The translations under genes and the position numbers were made by a program. This document shows positions 43,488 through 50,752 of a stretch of 64,000 bases of DNA, piece after piece. The stretch is from Paenibacillus ferrarius. GTDB lineage: Bacteria > Bacillota > Bacilli > Paenibacillales > NBRC-103111. The stretch is from NCBI RefSeq assembly GCF_002027705.1, contig NZ_MBTG01000017.1, positions 1 to 64,000 on the forward strand, given 5' to 3'. The notes below the pieces were generated by a model. The model was not told the DNA's origin. It made no database searches and worked only from the letters and a program-made list of their open reading frames with translations. The first letter of the stretch is position 1; every line of letters begins with the position of its first letter.

Positions 43488-44147
43488 ATGAGAAAGCAAT
43501 TTGCAATTATTGGGATGGGAAGATTCGGATCCAGTGTCGCAAGAACATTGTCGCAGTTAGGGTTTGAAGTCATGGCTATTGATTCTCGAGAGGATACCGT
43601 GCAGGAGATTTCGACTATCGTCACACATGCTGTACAAGCTGATTCTACGGACGAAGAAGCGCTGCGAGCTCTTGGCATTCGTAACTTTGACGTTGTTGTT
43701 GTGGCGATTGGCGAGGATATTCAGGCCAGTATTCTGACTACATTAATTCTCAAAGAGATGGGCATACCTACAGTTGTCGTGAAGGCTGTCAATGATCTGC
43801 ATGGCAAAGTGTTGAAAAAAATTGGCGCAGACAAAGTCGTGTATCCGGAAAGAGATATGGGGCAACGGGTGGCGCATCATCTGATTTCATCGAATATTCT
43901 TGATTACATAGAGCTATCTAATGATTACAGCATCGTGGAGATGAAAGCTTCAAACCAGTTGGTGGGCCAAAGCTTAAGACAGCTCGATATTCGGGCCAAA
44001 TATGGCTGCAACGTTATTGCCATCAAGCAAAATGATAAGCTGATCATTCCGCCAAGTGCGGAGGAAATGCTCAGATCGGACGATATTCTCGTTCTTGTCG
44101 GTAAAAATTCGAATCTTCAAGCATTTGAAGTGACTTTCGCGGAGTAG
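43488..44147 (+). CDS. TrkA/Ktr-type potassium uptake regulatory protein
   Basis: 219 aa: N-terminal RCK domain with NAD(H)/ATP-binding GMGRFGSSVARTL and a conserved acidic residue in AIDSRED, then a C-terminal RCK_C domain (about 135-219). This is the KtrA/KtrC layout, a cytoplasmic ring gating a KtrB/D-type channel; the channel gene is not in the window. RCK_C domains of this group are known c-di-AMP receptors. ATG 43488 follows TGGAGGACGTTTCAGCC; the frame is open from 43419. Confidence 0.92.
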   Translation: MRKQFAIIGMGRFGSSVARTLSQLGFEVMAIDSREDTVQEISTIVTHAVQADSTDEEALRALGIRNFDVVVVAIGEDIQASILTTLILKEMGIPTVVVKAVNDLHGKVLKKIGADKVVYPERDMGQRVAHHLISSNILDYIELSNDYSIVEMKASNQLVGQSLRQLDIRAKYGCNVIAIKQNDKLIIPPSAEEMLRSDDILVLVGKNSNLQAFEVTFAE

Positions 44148-44157
44148 GTAAAAGGAA

Positions 44158-44961
44158 ATGACAAAAGCACATACGGAAATCATGTCGGTTCAAAATGCCA
44201 GAGTCAAAGACTGGGCGCAGCTGTTGGAGCGTCGCGGCAGGGATAAGCAAGGGAAATATCTGATTGAAGGTTATCATCTGGTGGAAGAGGCACTGCGTGC
44301 CGGAGCTAGGGTGGAAACGATTGTTTACAGCTTGGAAAAGGGTGCGCCAACGGGCTGGGATGAGCTCGAGCAGGCCGCATCGCCAGTGGAATGGGTCGGC
44401 GTCAGCCAAGCCGTTCTCGCAAAATGCTCGGATACGCAGACACCGCAAGGCGTACTGGCTATTGTGGCTCGGCCGCAGCTTGGCATGGACGAGCTGCTTG
44501 CTGGCGAGCACGATCTTGTCGTTGTCCTGGACGGCGTTCAGGACCCCGGCAACCTTGGCACGATCATCCGCAGTGCGGATGCCGTCGGGGCCAAAGCGGT
44601 TGTGCTCGGCCGCGGCACGGTCGATCTGTACAATCCCAAGACGATTCGCTCGACGATGGGATCGATGTATCATCTGCCCATTCTGGAGGCAGATCTGAGC
44701 TTGCTCTTGCCGCGCGCGCGTGAGCGCGGGGTGCGGCTCGTGACGACGAGCCTGCAGGCGGAGCGCTCGTGCTACGACACGGACCTGCGGCAGCCGACGT
44801 GGCTGATCCTCGGCAACGAAGGCAAGGGCGTGTCGCCGGAGGTTGCTGCGCAGTCGGATGTGCAGGTGATCATCCCGATGCAGGGCAAGGCGGAGTCGCT
44901 GAACGTGGCGATGGCGGCTACGGTTTTGCTGTTTGAGGCTTCGCGGCAGCGGTTGGTTTGA
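44158..44961 (+). CDS. RNA 2'-O-methyltransferase, TrmH/SpoU family
   Basis: 267 aa. N-terminal SpoU_sub_bind domain (KQGKYLIEGYHLVEEAL) and C-terminal SPOUT knot with the three motifs: LDGVQDPGNLGTIIRSADA, LGNEGKGVSPE and PMQGKAESLNVAMAA. It methylates rRNA or tRNA ribose from SAM. Its neighbourhood (sspI, Ktr regulator) corresponds to B. subtilis sspI-ysgA. There pheS and pheT come next; here they do not. AAAGGAA precedes ATG 44158. Confidence 0.92.
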   Translation: MTKAHTEIMSVQNARVKDWAQLLERRGRDKQGKYLIEGYHLVEEALRAGARVETIVYSLEKGAPTGWDELEQAASPVEWVGVSQAVLAKCSDTQTPQGVLAIVARPQLGMDELLAGEHDLVVVLDGVQDPGNLGTIIRSADAVGAKAVVLGRGTVDLYNPKTIRSTMGSMYHLPILEADLSLLLPRARERGVRLVTTSLQAERSCYDTDLRQPTWLILGNEGKGVSPEVAAQSDVQVIIPMQGKAESLNVAMAATVLLFEASRQRLV

Positions 44962-45445
44962 GGTTTGGAAGATAAAAGTGTGATGTGAGTTATAACATAA
45001 ATTGAGACAGATTATAAGTTCGTTTGGTACAGATTATACTATCATTTTGAGTCAACTAGATAGTAGCAAAGCTCTTGATACATAAGGGTTTAGATGCCAT
45101 CTGATTAAAGGTGTTTAATAAAAAAGAAATGATTCTAATGCAAAATATTTGCTTTTAGAATGAGTAGGATATTATAACATTTGTCAGGACAAACCTTTGG
45201 AAAACAAGCAGCTGTAACAGTTGTGAGTTGTAATTTAGTTTGTCATTGATTAGGAACGTAGATTTGTCACAACTTAGTCAGTCCCGATGTGGCTTAAAGC
45301 CTTGGTAGATCGGGATATTTTTCTAACCAACATAATATTATTTTTCGCGTTCGATCTCTAAGAGGAAGAAAATCTACTAAAAGATAGCCTTCAAATTCTC
45401 TGTAATAAACTCTGTCATAATTCGTATCATAATGGAGGAGCCTCT
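44962..45445 (+). other. AT-rich gene-free stretch after the RNA methyltransferase
   Basis: About 480 bp without a supportable gene on either strand. It holds one terminator-like hairpin (separate entry). Composition drops sharply compared with the GC-rich end of the methyltransferase gene. Confidence 0.6.
45282..45322 (+). terminator. Terminator-like hairpin before the XRE gene
   Basis: TCCCGAT GT GGCTT AAAGCC TTGGTAG ATCGGGA followed by TATTTTT. It has an outer 7-bp stem with an inner stem and a T-rich tail. Confidence 0.6.
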
Positions 45446-45802
45446 GTGAATATTATCGGGGACAACGTCAGAAGACTTAGAAAGATTCATAATCTAAATC
45501 AAATTGAATTTTCCAGATTAATTGGAGTTTCACAAGGAAGTCTCAGTGATATCGAGGCTGGAAAGAGTAAACCTGCAATAGAGACTGTAATTTCGATTCA
45601 TACAAAATTTGGGTGTTCCCTAGAATGGTTGTTAAAAGGGACGAGTACTCATATTTCCGGACAACCATCAGACATTAACCTAACAAGCTCGGAATTGTGC
45701 CCGATTGAAATAGAATTAATCAGTGCTTTCAGAAAATTGGACAGTAATAATCAGATGGAGGCATTAGAAATAGTTAAACTTAAACTCAGGAGTGTTATTT
45801 AG
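45446..45802 (+). CDS. XRE family helix-turn-helix regulator
   Basis: 118 aa. HTH_3 domain in residues 1-65 (NVRRLRKIHNLNQIEFSRLI ... GVSQGSLSDIEAGKSKPAIET). The short C-terminal tail lacks a known effector or peptidase domain. Start GTG 45446 with GGAGGAGCCTCT upstream. It lies alone in AT-rich DNA at the edge of the NRPS/PKS cluster. It could be a cluster regulator or a leftover of a mobile element, with nothing in the sequence to decide. Confidence 0.85.
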   Translation: MNIIGDNVRRLRKIHNLNQIEFSRLIGVSQGSLSDIEAGKSKPAIETVISIHTKFGCSLEWLLKGTSTHISGQPSDINLTSSELCPIEIELISAFRKLDSNNQMEALEIVKLKLRSVI

Positions 45803-45819
45803 AAATTATTGTTTAGGTA

Positions 45820-45855
45820 AGTAAATGAGCCAGCTCAGCAAGCTGGTTATTTACA
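45820..45855 (+). terminator. Hairpin after the XRE gene
   Basis: GTAAATGAGCCAGCT CAGCA AGCTGGTTATTTAC, a long stem with little mismatch but no T-run; possible terminator or mRNA-stabilising end. Confidence 0.5.
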
Positions 45856-46238
45856 TTGAGGGACGGGCAGTAAAGCGTGGTGGCCTGTAGCTGATTTCGC
45901 CGATATCTTTACTTTGGATAGTTTATTAACTGCATGGTATAATTTTCTATTAATAGACTGTTTTTCAATGAATTATTACTCGATTGTATGGGGCAAAGAA
46001 GACTAAAAATGGAGTTGAAGAATGATTTTATAAGAGAACTTTTTACTTAGGGATTCATTCAGTATGAAGCAGGTGATAAGAGGTGCTTGAATCAGTTAAG
46101 CAATTTATAAAGAAGCTAATAGAGGGAAAAGACAACCTATCGGCTAGAATGTTTAAGAAATACTAATTGGAAAATAAGCTCATATAGGATGATAATTACA
46201 TTTTTACAGTATACTTGAGATATCTAATCGGAGGGTTC
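45856..46238 (+). other. Gene-free AT-rich stretch
   Basis: No open frame with start signals is seen on either strand. Short AT-rich runs only. TATACT near 46209 could be a -10 for the lipoprotein remnant that follows. Confidence 0.5.
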
Positions 46239-46505
46239 ATGGACATGTCAAGACATATGCTAAACAGGATGATTTGTGCAATCTCGCTTTCCTTGCTATT
46301 CACAGGGTGCAAATCCAAAGAAATGGGCAGCACCTATTTACAGCGTGATTGAAACAACGAAAGAGAACCAGTTGAACCCGTTCAAGTACTGTGCCTGTTC
46401 GAGCAACTCCCGCAAATTCCCGATCCGAAGGATCCTGAGGGAGTTGGACAACCTGCTACCCTGGTCGCCTTCGCTACTGTCGACTTGTCGTATATTAAAT
46501 CTTGA
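46239..46505 (+). pseudogene. Small lipoprotein gene with in-frame TGA
   Basis: From ATG 46239 (preceded by CGGAGGGTTC) the frame reads a lipoprotein signal peptide with lipobox LLFTGC (Cys at codon 24). It stops at TGA 46350 after 37 codons. The same frame continues for 50 more codons, rich in Pro, Glu and Val (NNEREPVEPVQVLCLFEQLP ... VAFATVDLSYIKS), to TGA 46503, with a clear terminator 16 bp later. The intact ribosome binding site, signal peptide and terminator argue for a formerly functional 88-residue lipoprotein broken by one base change (for example CGA or TGG to TGA). A truncated 37-residue lipopeptide may still be made. Family not recognised. Confidence 0.6.
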
Positions 46506-46520
46506 TTACAGCTACTTTGC

Positions 46521-46555
46521 GCCCTCATCTTCATGATAAGATGGGGGCTATTTGA
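46521..46555 (+). terminator. Terminator after the lipoprotein remnant
   Basis: GCCCTCATCTT CATGAT AAGATGGGGGC TATTTG; 11-bp stem with one G-T pair. Confidence 0.8.
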
Positions 46556-46970
46556 AGCTTACGAAAGTTAAGTAACTAATATATTGATTTTTTATGATGG
46601 AGTACCTCTGTTTTTATTATATATTTGTAATTCTCATCATAAACAGCATAGCGCAATAATTTTTATTAAAACGGATTGACAGTATCTTACAGCGTGTTAT
46701 AAAATTAGCCTGAGTTAATATGAAAATATTACCATCAAAGGAAGTGTTGAGGTTGGATTTACGTGTCAAATAATTTTAAACACACAACGATATACCTGAC
46801 CGATACCGCAAAAAAAGGTGGATGTTCGTTCGGAATGTTTCGATTTTTCAGAATATAATAGCCTAGCGTAAAGAAGAAAAATGTGGAAAACCAGTCGTAT
46901 TCACTTGCTGTACTTAATACATAGGTTATTAAATTGGTTTAAAGTTATTTTTGATTCTTATTAATGAAAT

Positions 46971-47051
46971 AAGCACTGATAATCTTATGGATTTTTATGA
47001 AATCGGTACCAGAAAAAAAAGAAGGAATCAAAGCATAAAGCCCACAGTAAG
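46971..47051 (+). repeat. 80-bp direct repeat, copy 1
   Basis: Runs from AAGCACTGATAATCTTATGG to CACAGTAAG and matches copy 2 at 47188 with roughly a dozen differences, including a shared AGAAAAAAAAGAA core and AATCAAAGCATAAAG. Its end forms a perfect AGCCCAC AGTAA GTGGGCT hairpin (47039-47057) that is not preserved in copy 2. Confidence 0.85.
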
Positions 47052-47187
47052 TGGGCTGTCATCAGGCAAAGGTTTCGTAATAGTTGAAAAATAATGAAAC
47101 AAACTACATGGATTTGTGCATATGTTGAAAAATAGGTATCTGTTCCCCTGTTCCGACACGAGGTATACCAAGATACGAAACACTGAA

Positions 47188-47267
47188 AAGCACCGATAAT
47201 CTTATGATTTTTATGGAATCGATACCAGAAAAAAAAGAAAAAATCAAAGCATAAAGTCCACAGTAAG
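47188..47267 (+). repeat. 80-bp direct repeat, copy 2
   Basis: Second copy, from AAGCACCGATAATCTTATG to CACAGTAAG, 217 bp downstream of copy 1 and about 100 bp before the first cluster gene. Substitutions in the final segment (AGTCCAC ... GCTCCAC) abolish the hairpin seen in copy 1. Confidence 0.85.
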
Positions 47268-47366
47268 CTCCACCTAAGGGTGAATTTTTCTTAAATATTA
47301 GCCGTCTGGTTTAGTTAATGAATGATTTTCTAGATAGCAAAATATTTTTTTGGGGGATAGCGGAAA

Positions 47367-48227
47367 ATGCTTCAAACATTTGGAGTTATCGGAGCGGGCG
47401 TCATGGGCACAGACATCGCACTTGATCTCGCAGGTTATGGATACAAAGTGATCTTGAAGGATCTTCATGAAGAAGTAATTCTTCGAGCGAAGGAAAAGAT
47501 TCGTAGAGAATTTCGAGTGTATCAGTTGACACAAAAGCACCTGAAGGCTCTGTCCGTAGACGAGTTGTTTTCTCGCATTGTTTTCACCACCACTTATGAA
47601 GCGTTCGAAGAGGTCGATTATATCATCGAAAACGTTACAGAACATTGGGAGACGAAGAAGCGGGTTTATTCTGAATTGCGTGAGGTATGCCGTGATGATG
47701 TTTATTATGCAGTCAATACTTCCTGCATTTCGATCACGAAGGTTGCGGCCCTGATGCCACGGCCAGAACTTGTCATCGGAATGCATTTCATGAATCCAGT
47801 GCCTTTGAAAGAGATGGTTGAAGTCATACGTGGTATGCACACGTCCGATGAAACGGTGTCGGTTGCTGAGGAATTTCTGCAATCTTGTAGAAAAACGCCA
47901 GTCGTTGTAAATGATTTCCCAGGCTTCGTGACCAACCGTGTTCTGATGCTGATGATCAATGAGTGCATCTGGGCGGTTCAAGATAGAGTATCGAAGCCAC
48001 AAGACGTTGATAAGATTTTCCGTATGGGCTTTGGGCATAAAATGGGGCCATTGGCGACCGGTGACCTGATTGGTCTGGATACGATTCTGAATTCTCTGTA
48101 CACCCTGTATGAACAGTTCAACGATCCGAAATTTCGCCCGGCTCCACTGCTTGTCAAGATGGTGGACGCAGGTTTGTTGGGTCGCAAGTCCGGTAAGGGA
48201 TTCTTTGAATATACACGGAAGGGGTAA
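47367..48227 (+). CDS. 3-hydroxyacyl-CoA dehydrogenase family protein (FkbK-like)
   Basis: 286 aa. NAD-binding Rossmann motif GVIGAGVMGTDIALDLAGYG, catalytic-region ENVTEHWETKK, GMHFMNPVPLKEMVEV (catalytic His/Asn) and the C-terminal 3HCDH domain with NDFPGFVTNRVLMLMINEC. In methoxy-/hydroxymalonyl-ACP pathways (FkbK, ZmaG relatives, from general knowledge) this enzyme oxidises the C3 hydroxyl of glyceryl-ACP. Gene order with FkbH, ACP and acyl-CoA dehydrogenase supports that over a role in butyrate metabolism. GGGGGATAGCGGAAA precedes ATG 47367. First gene of a tightly packed operon. Confidence 0.9.
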   Translation: MLQTFGVIGAGVMGTDIALDLAGYGYKVILKDLHEEVILRAKEKIRREFRVYQLTQKHLKALSVDELFSRIVFTTTYEAFEEVDYIIENVTEHWETKKRVYSELREVCRDDVYYAVNTSCISITKVAALMPRPELVIGMHFMNPVPLKEMVEVIRGMHTSDETVSVAEEFLQSCRKTPVVVNDFPGFVTNRVLMLMINECIWAVQDRVSKPQDVDKIFRMGFGHKMGPLATGDLIGLDTILNSLYTLYEQFNDPKFRPAPLLVKMVDAGLLGRKSGKGFFEYTRKG

Positions 48228-48232
48228 TTCCG

Positions 48233-49288
48233 GTGAGTTCGAAAGGGAAAGAGATTAAGTGTGTGGTCTGGGACCTGGACCATACGATATGGGATGGCGT
48301 TTTGTTGGAGTCGGAAAGCGTGAGTTTGAAGGAAGGCATTGTGGAGATTCTCGAATTGCTCGACTCCCGAGGCATTCTGCAATCCATTGCCAGCAAAAAC
48401 AACTATGAAGACGCGATACGCAAGTTGCAGGAATTTGGCATCGATCACTATTTTTTCTATCCGCAGATTCATTGGAACGCGAAGTCGCAGTCGATTGCGA
48501 CGATTCGTGAGAAGTTGAACATCGGGATCGACACGTTCGTTTTTGTGGACGATCAAAGCTTTGAGCGCGACGAGGTGGCAAGCGTGCACTTGGAGGTGTT
48601 CTGTGTGGACGCTCTGGAGTATGCGGAACTGCCTGCTCATCCACGACTGAATCCGAAGTTCATCACTGAAGATTCCAAGCGCCGTCGCCTCATATATCTC
48701 GAAGACATGCAGCGCAATCGGGAGGAAGAGGAGTACCAAGGGCCAAAGGAGTCGTTCCTGGCTTCCCTGCAGATGTCGTTCATCATCTCGGATTGCGTAG
48801 AGGAAGACCTGAAGCGTGCTGAGGAACTGACCCAGCGCACCAATCAGCTGAATTCGACAGGGCGAACGTTCGACTATGACGAACTGAACGCGTTCCGTCA
48901 TTCGGACCGACACTGCCTGCTGGTTTGTGAGTTGACCGACCGCTACGGTTCCTATGGGAAGATCGGTCTCGCACTGATTGAACTGACGGAAACGCACTGG
49001 CATCTCCAATTGATGTTGATGTCCTGTCGCGTGATGTCGCGAGGTGTGGGAACGGTCTTGATGTCATGCATTATGCAGGAAGCGAAACAAAACGGCAAAA
49101 AACTGCTCGCTGACTTTAAGCAGACGGATCGCAACCGTATGATGTACGTGACCTACCGTTTCGCCAACTTCAAAGAAATCGAAAACGACGGGAAAGGCAA
49201 CATTTTGTTTGAGAACGACTTGAGCATCATTCAGCCGTTCCCACCTCATATTGAAGTCAATGTCCGTGAAACCAAATACATCGGCTAA
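48233..49288 (+). CDS. FkbH-like HAD protein, glyceryl-ACP synthase
   Basis: 351 aa. HAD-IIIC phosphatase domain with nucleophile motif VVWDLDHTIWDGVLLE (Asp near residue 13) and FVDDQSFERDEV. It is followed by a GNAT-like C-terminal domain (YGSYGKIGLALIE, LMLMSCRVMSRGVGTVLM). FkbH proteins bind 1,3-bisphosphoglycerate, remove phosphate and load the glyceryl group on an ACP. This copy lacks the N-terminal SGNH-like region found in longer FkbH proteins. GTG 48233 is 5 bp after the previous stop, with AAGGGGTAATTCC in front. A second, fused FkbH occurs in the NRPS downstream. Confidence 0.92.
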   Translation: MSSKGKEIKCVVWDLDHTIWDGVLLESESVSLKEGIVEILELLDSRGILQSIASKNNYEDAIRKLQEFGIDHYFFYPQIHWNAKSQSIATIREKLNIGIDTFVFVDDQSFERDEVASVHLEVFCVDALEYAELPAHPRLNPKFITEDSKRRRLIYLEDMQRNREEEEYQGPKESFLASLQMSFIISDCVEEDLKRAEELTQRTNQLNSTGRTFDYDELNAFRHSDRHCLLVCELTDRYGSYGKIGLALIELTETHWHLQLMLMSCRVMSRGVGTVLMSCIMQEAKQNGKKLLADFKQTDRNRMMYVTYRFANFKEIENDGKGNILFENDLSIIQPFPPHIEVNVRETKYIG

Positions 49289-49302
49289 GGAGCGTTATAC
49301 AG

Positions 49303-49548
49303 ATGGAACTCAACCAAAAAATTCGTTCGTTTATTGAATCCCAACTGGTCGTATTTGAAGATGAAGCAAAATTCGAAGACGACGACAACATTTTCGAAAT
49401 GGGGTTTGTGAACTCGTTGTTTGCGATGCAATTGCTGGAGTACATCGAGTCGGAGTTCAGCATGACCGTTGACAACGAGGACCTTGATATCAAAAACTTT
49501 TCCACCGTCAACAACATCGCTGCACTGGTCAACAGAAAGGTTGGATAA
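49303..49548 (+). CDS. Stand-alone acyl carrier protein (FkbJ-like)
   Basis: 81 aa. Carrier-protein fold with phosphopantetheine serine in FEMGFVNSLFAMQLLEYIE (Ser near residue 37). The FVNS/HVDS-type context is typical of the discrete ACPs that carry glyceryl to hydroxymalonyl units, rather than fatty-acid ACP (GADSLD). It sits between the FkbH-like and acyl-CoA dehydrogenase genes, as expected for the shared carrier. AAGGAGCGTTATACAG precedes the ATG. Confidence 0.93.
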   Translation: MELNQKIRSFIESQLVVFEDEAKFEDDDNIFEMGFVNSLFAMQLLEYIESEFSMTVDNEDLDIKNFSTVNNIAALVNRKVG

Positions 49549-49552
49549 ACCG

Positions 49553-50752
49553 ATGAGCCACGTTCTCGACCTGACGCAAGAGGAACGTCAAGCGCAGATC
49601 GTCGCAGAAGCGGAACGGTTTGCAGAAGTACAGATCGGTCCGCGTGCTCGTGAGTTTGATGAAGCAGGGGCGCTGGCAGACGATTTGATTCAAGATATGG
49701 CGAATCGCGGATACTTGACTGCCAACCTCGCGACGGAATATGGTGGGCTCGGCCTGGATCCAGTGCATTACGGCTTGTTCCAGCAGGCGATCGGCAAGGC
49801 GGACTGCGCAACCCGCACTTTGATCACGGTTCATTCAGCCCTGTGTGGTGAGAGCTTGCTCCGATGGGGTACGGAGGAGCAAAAGCAATTGTGGTTGCCA
49901 CGCATGGCAAAAGGTGAAACGCTAGCCGCATTTGCTTTGTCCGAGCCGAACGTAGGGACGGATGCGAAGTCTGTCGAGACGCGCTATCGCAAAGTGGGCG
50001 ACACCTATGTTTTGAACGGCAAGAAAAAGTGGATTTCCTTTGGGGACAAGGCGGATCTGTTCGTGGTGATTGCGGGCAATGATCAGGGGCAGGTTTCTGC
50101 ATTTCTCGTCGAGCGCGATTTCCCTGGTGTAACCACTACGCCGTTGATGGGGATGCTCGCTGGACGAGCAACGCACATCGCGATGATCGAGTTCGACAAC
50201 GTGGGGGTGCCAGCCGCGAATTTGGTCGGCATGGAAGGTGGCGGCTTCACATACGTTGTCTCGACGGCGCTTGATCACGGACGTTACAGTATCGCGTGGG
50301 CGGGTGTATCGATCGCTCAAGAGGCGGTCGACCAGATGGTGTCATACGCTCGAGAGCGCAAGCAGTTTGGCAAGCGCTTGGCGGAATTCCAACTGATCAA
50401 AGGTCTGATCGCCGACGCAACCACCGAAACGCACGCGGCTCGTGCCCTGTGCCTGAAAGCGGGCGAAATGCGCAAGAACAAAGCGCAGGACGCCGTTATG
50501 GAGACGACAATGGCGAAGTACTTTGCCTCGAAAGTGGCAATGAAGGTGGCGACCGACTGCGTGCAGGTACACGGTGGCAACGGATGCATCTCGGATTACC
50601 CAGCGGAACGATTGTTCCGCGAGGCGAAGATGCTCGAAATCATCGAAGGTACTTCGCAGATTCAGCAAGAGATCATCTCCGGATATGCTCTGCGTAAATA
50701 CATAAGCGATAAGGAGACCTGTGCCAATGTCGACGTCGCAAAAGTTAGATAG
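49553..50752 (+). CDS. Acyl-CoA dehydrogenase family protein (FkbI-like)
   Basis: 399 aa FAD-dependent enzyme. Acyl-CoA_dh N, middle and C domains with FALSEPNVGTDAKSVETRY, GKKKWISFGDKADLF, YARERKQFGKRLAEFQLIKG and the C-terminal VHGGNGCISDYPAERLFREAK ... EIIEGTSQIQQE. In the FkbG-K pathway the homologue oxidises the ACP-bound C3 aldehyde or hydrate to the carboxylate, giving hydroxymalonyl-ACP. The frame is open from 49469, but ATG 49553 begins the family N terminus, 4 bp after the ACP stop. The last 26 bp overlap the NRPS gene. Confidence 0.92.
   Translation: MSHVLDLTQEERQAQIVAEAERFAEVQIGPRAREFDEAGALADDLIQDMANRGYLTANLATEYGGLGLDPVHYGLFQQAIGKADCATRTLITVHSALCGESLLRWGTEEQKQLWLPRMAKGETLAAFALSEPNVGTDAKSVETRYRKVGDTYVLNGKKKWISFGDKADLFVVIAGNDQGQVSAFLVERDFPGVTTTPLMGMLAGRATHIAMIEFDNVGVPAANLVGMEGGGFTYVVSTALDHGRYSIAWAGVSIAQEAVDQMVSYARERKQFGKRLAEFQLIKGLIADATTETHAARALCLKAGEMRKNKAQDAVMETTMAKYFASKVAMKVATDCVQVHGGNGCISDYPAERLFREAKMLEIIEGTSQIQQEIISGYALRKYISDKETCANVDVAKVR

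Larger units (their letters stand above)
46556..47366 (+). other. AT-rich leader region of the NRPS/PKS cluster
   Basis: About 800 bp with no supportable gene over 60 codons. A 31-codon frame starting GTG 46761 exists but has poor start signals. The region contains an imperfect 80-bp direct repeat (separate entries) and must hold the cluster promoter. No -35/-10 pair stands out. GGGGGATAGCGGAAA at 47352 is the ribosome binding site of the first cluster gene. Confidence 0.55.

Noticed and set aside
46761..46856. 31-codon GTG-started frame in the cluster leader
   Set aside because: Poor start signal, no recognisable sequence and only one of several short open stretches in AT-rich DNA.
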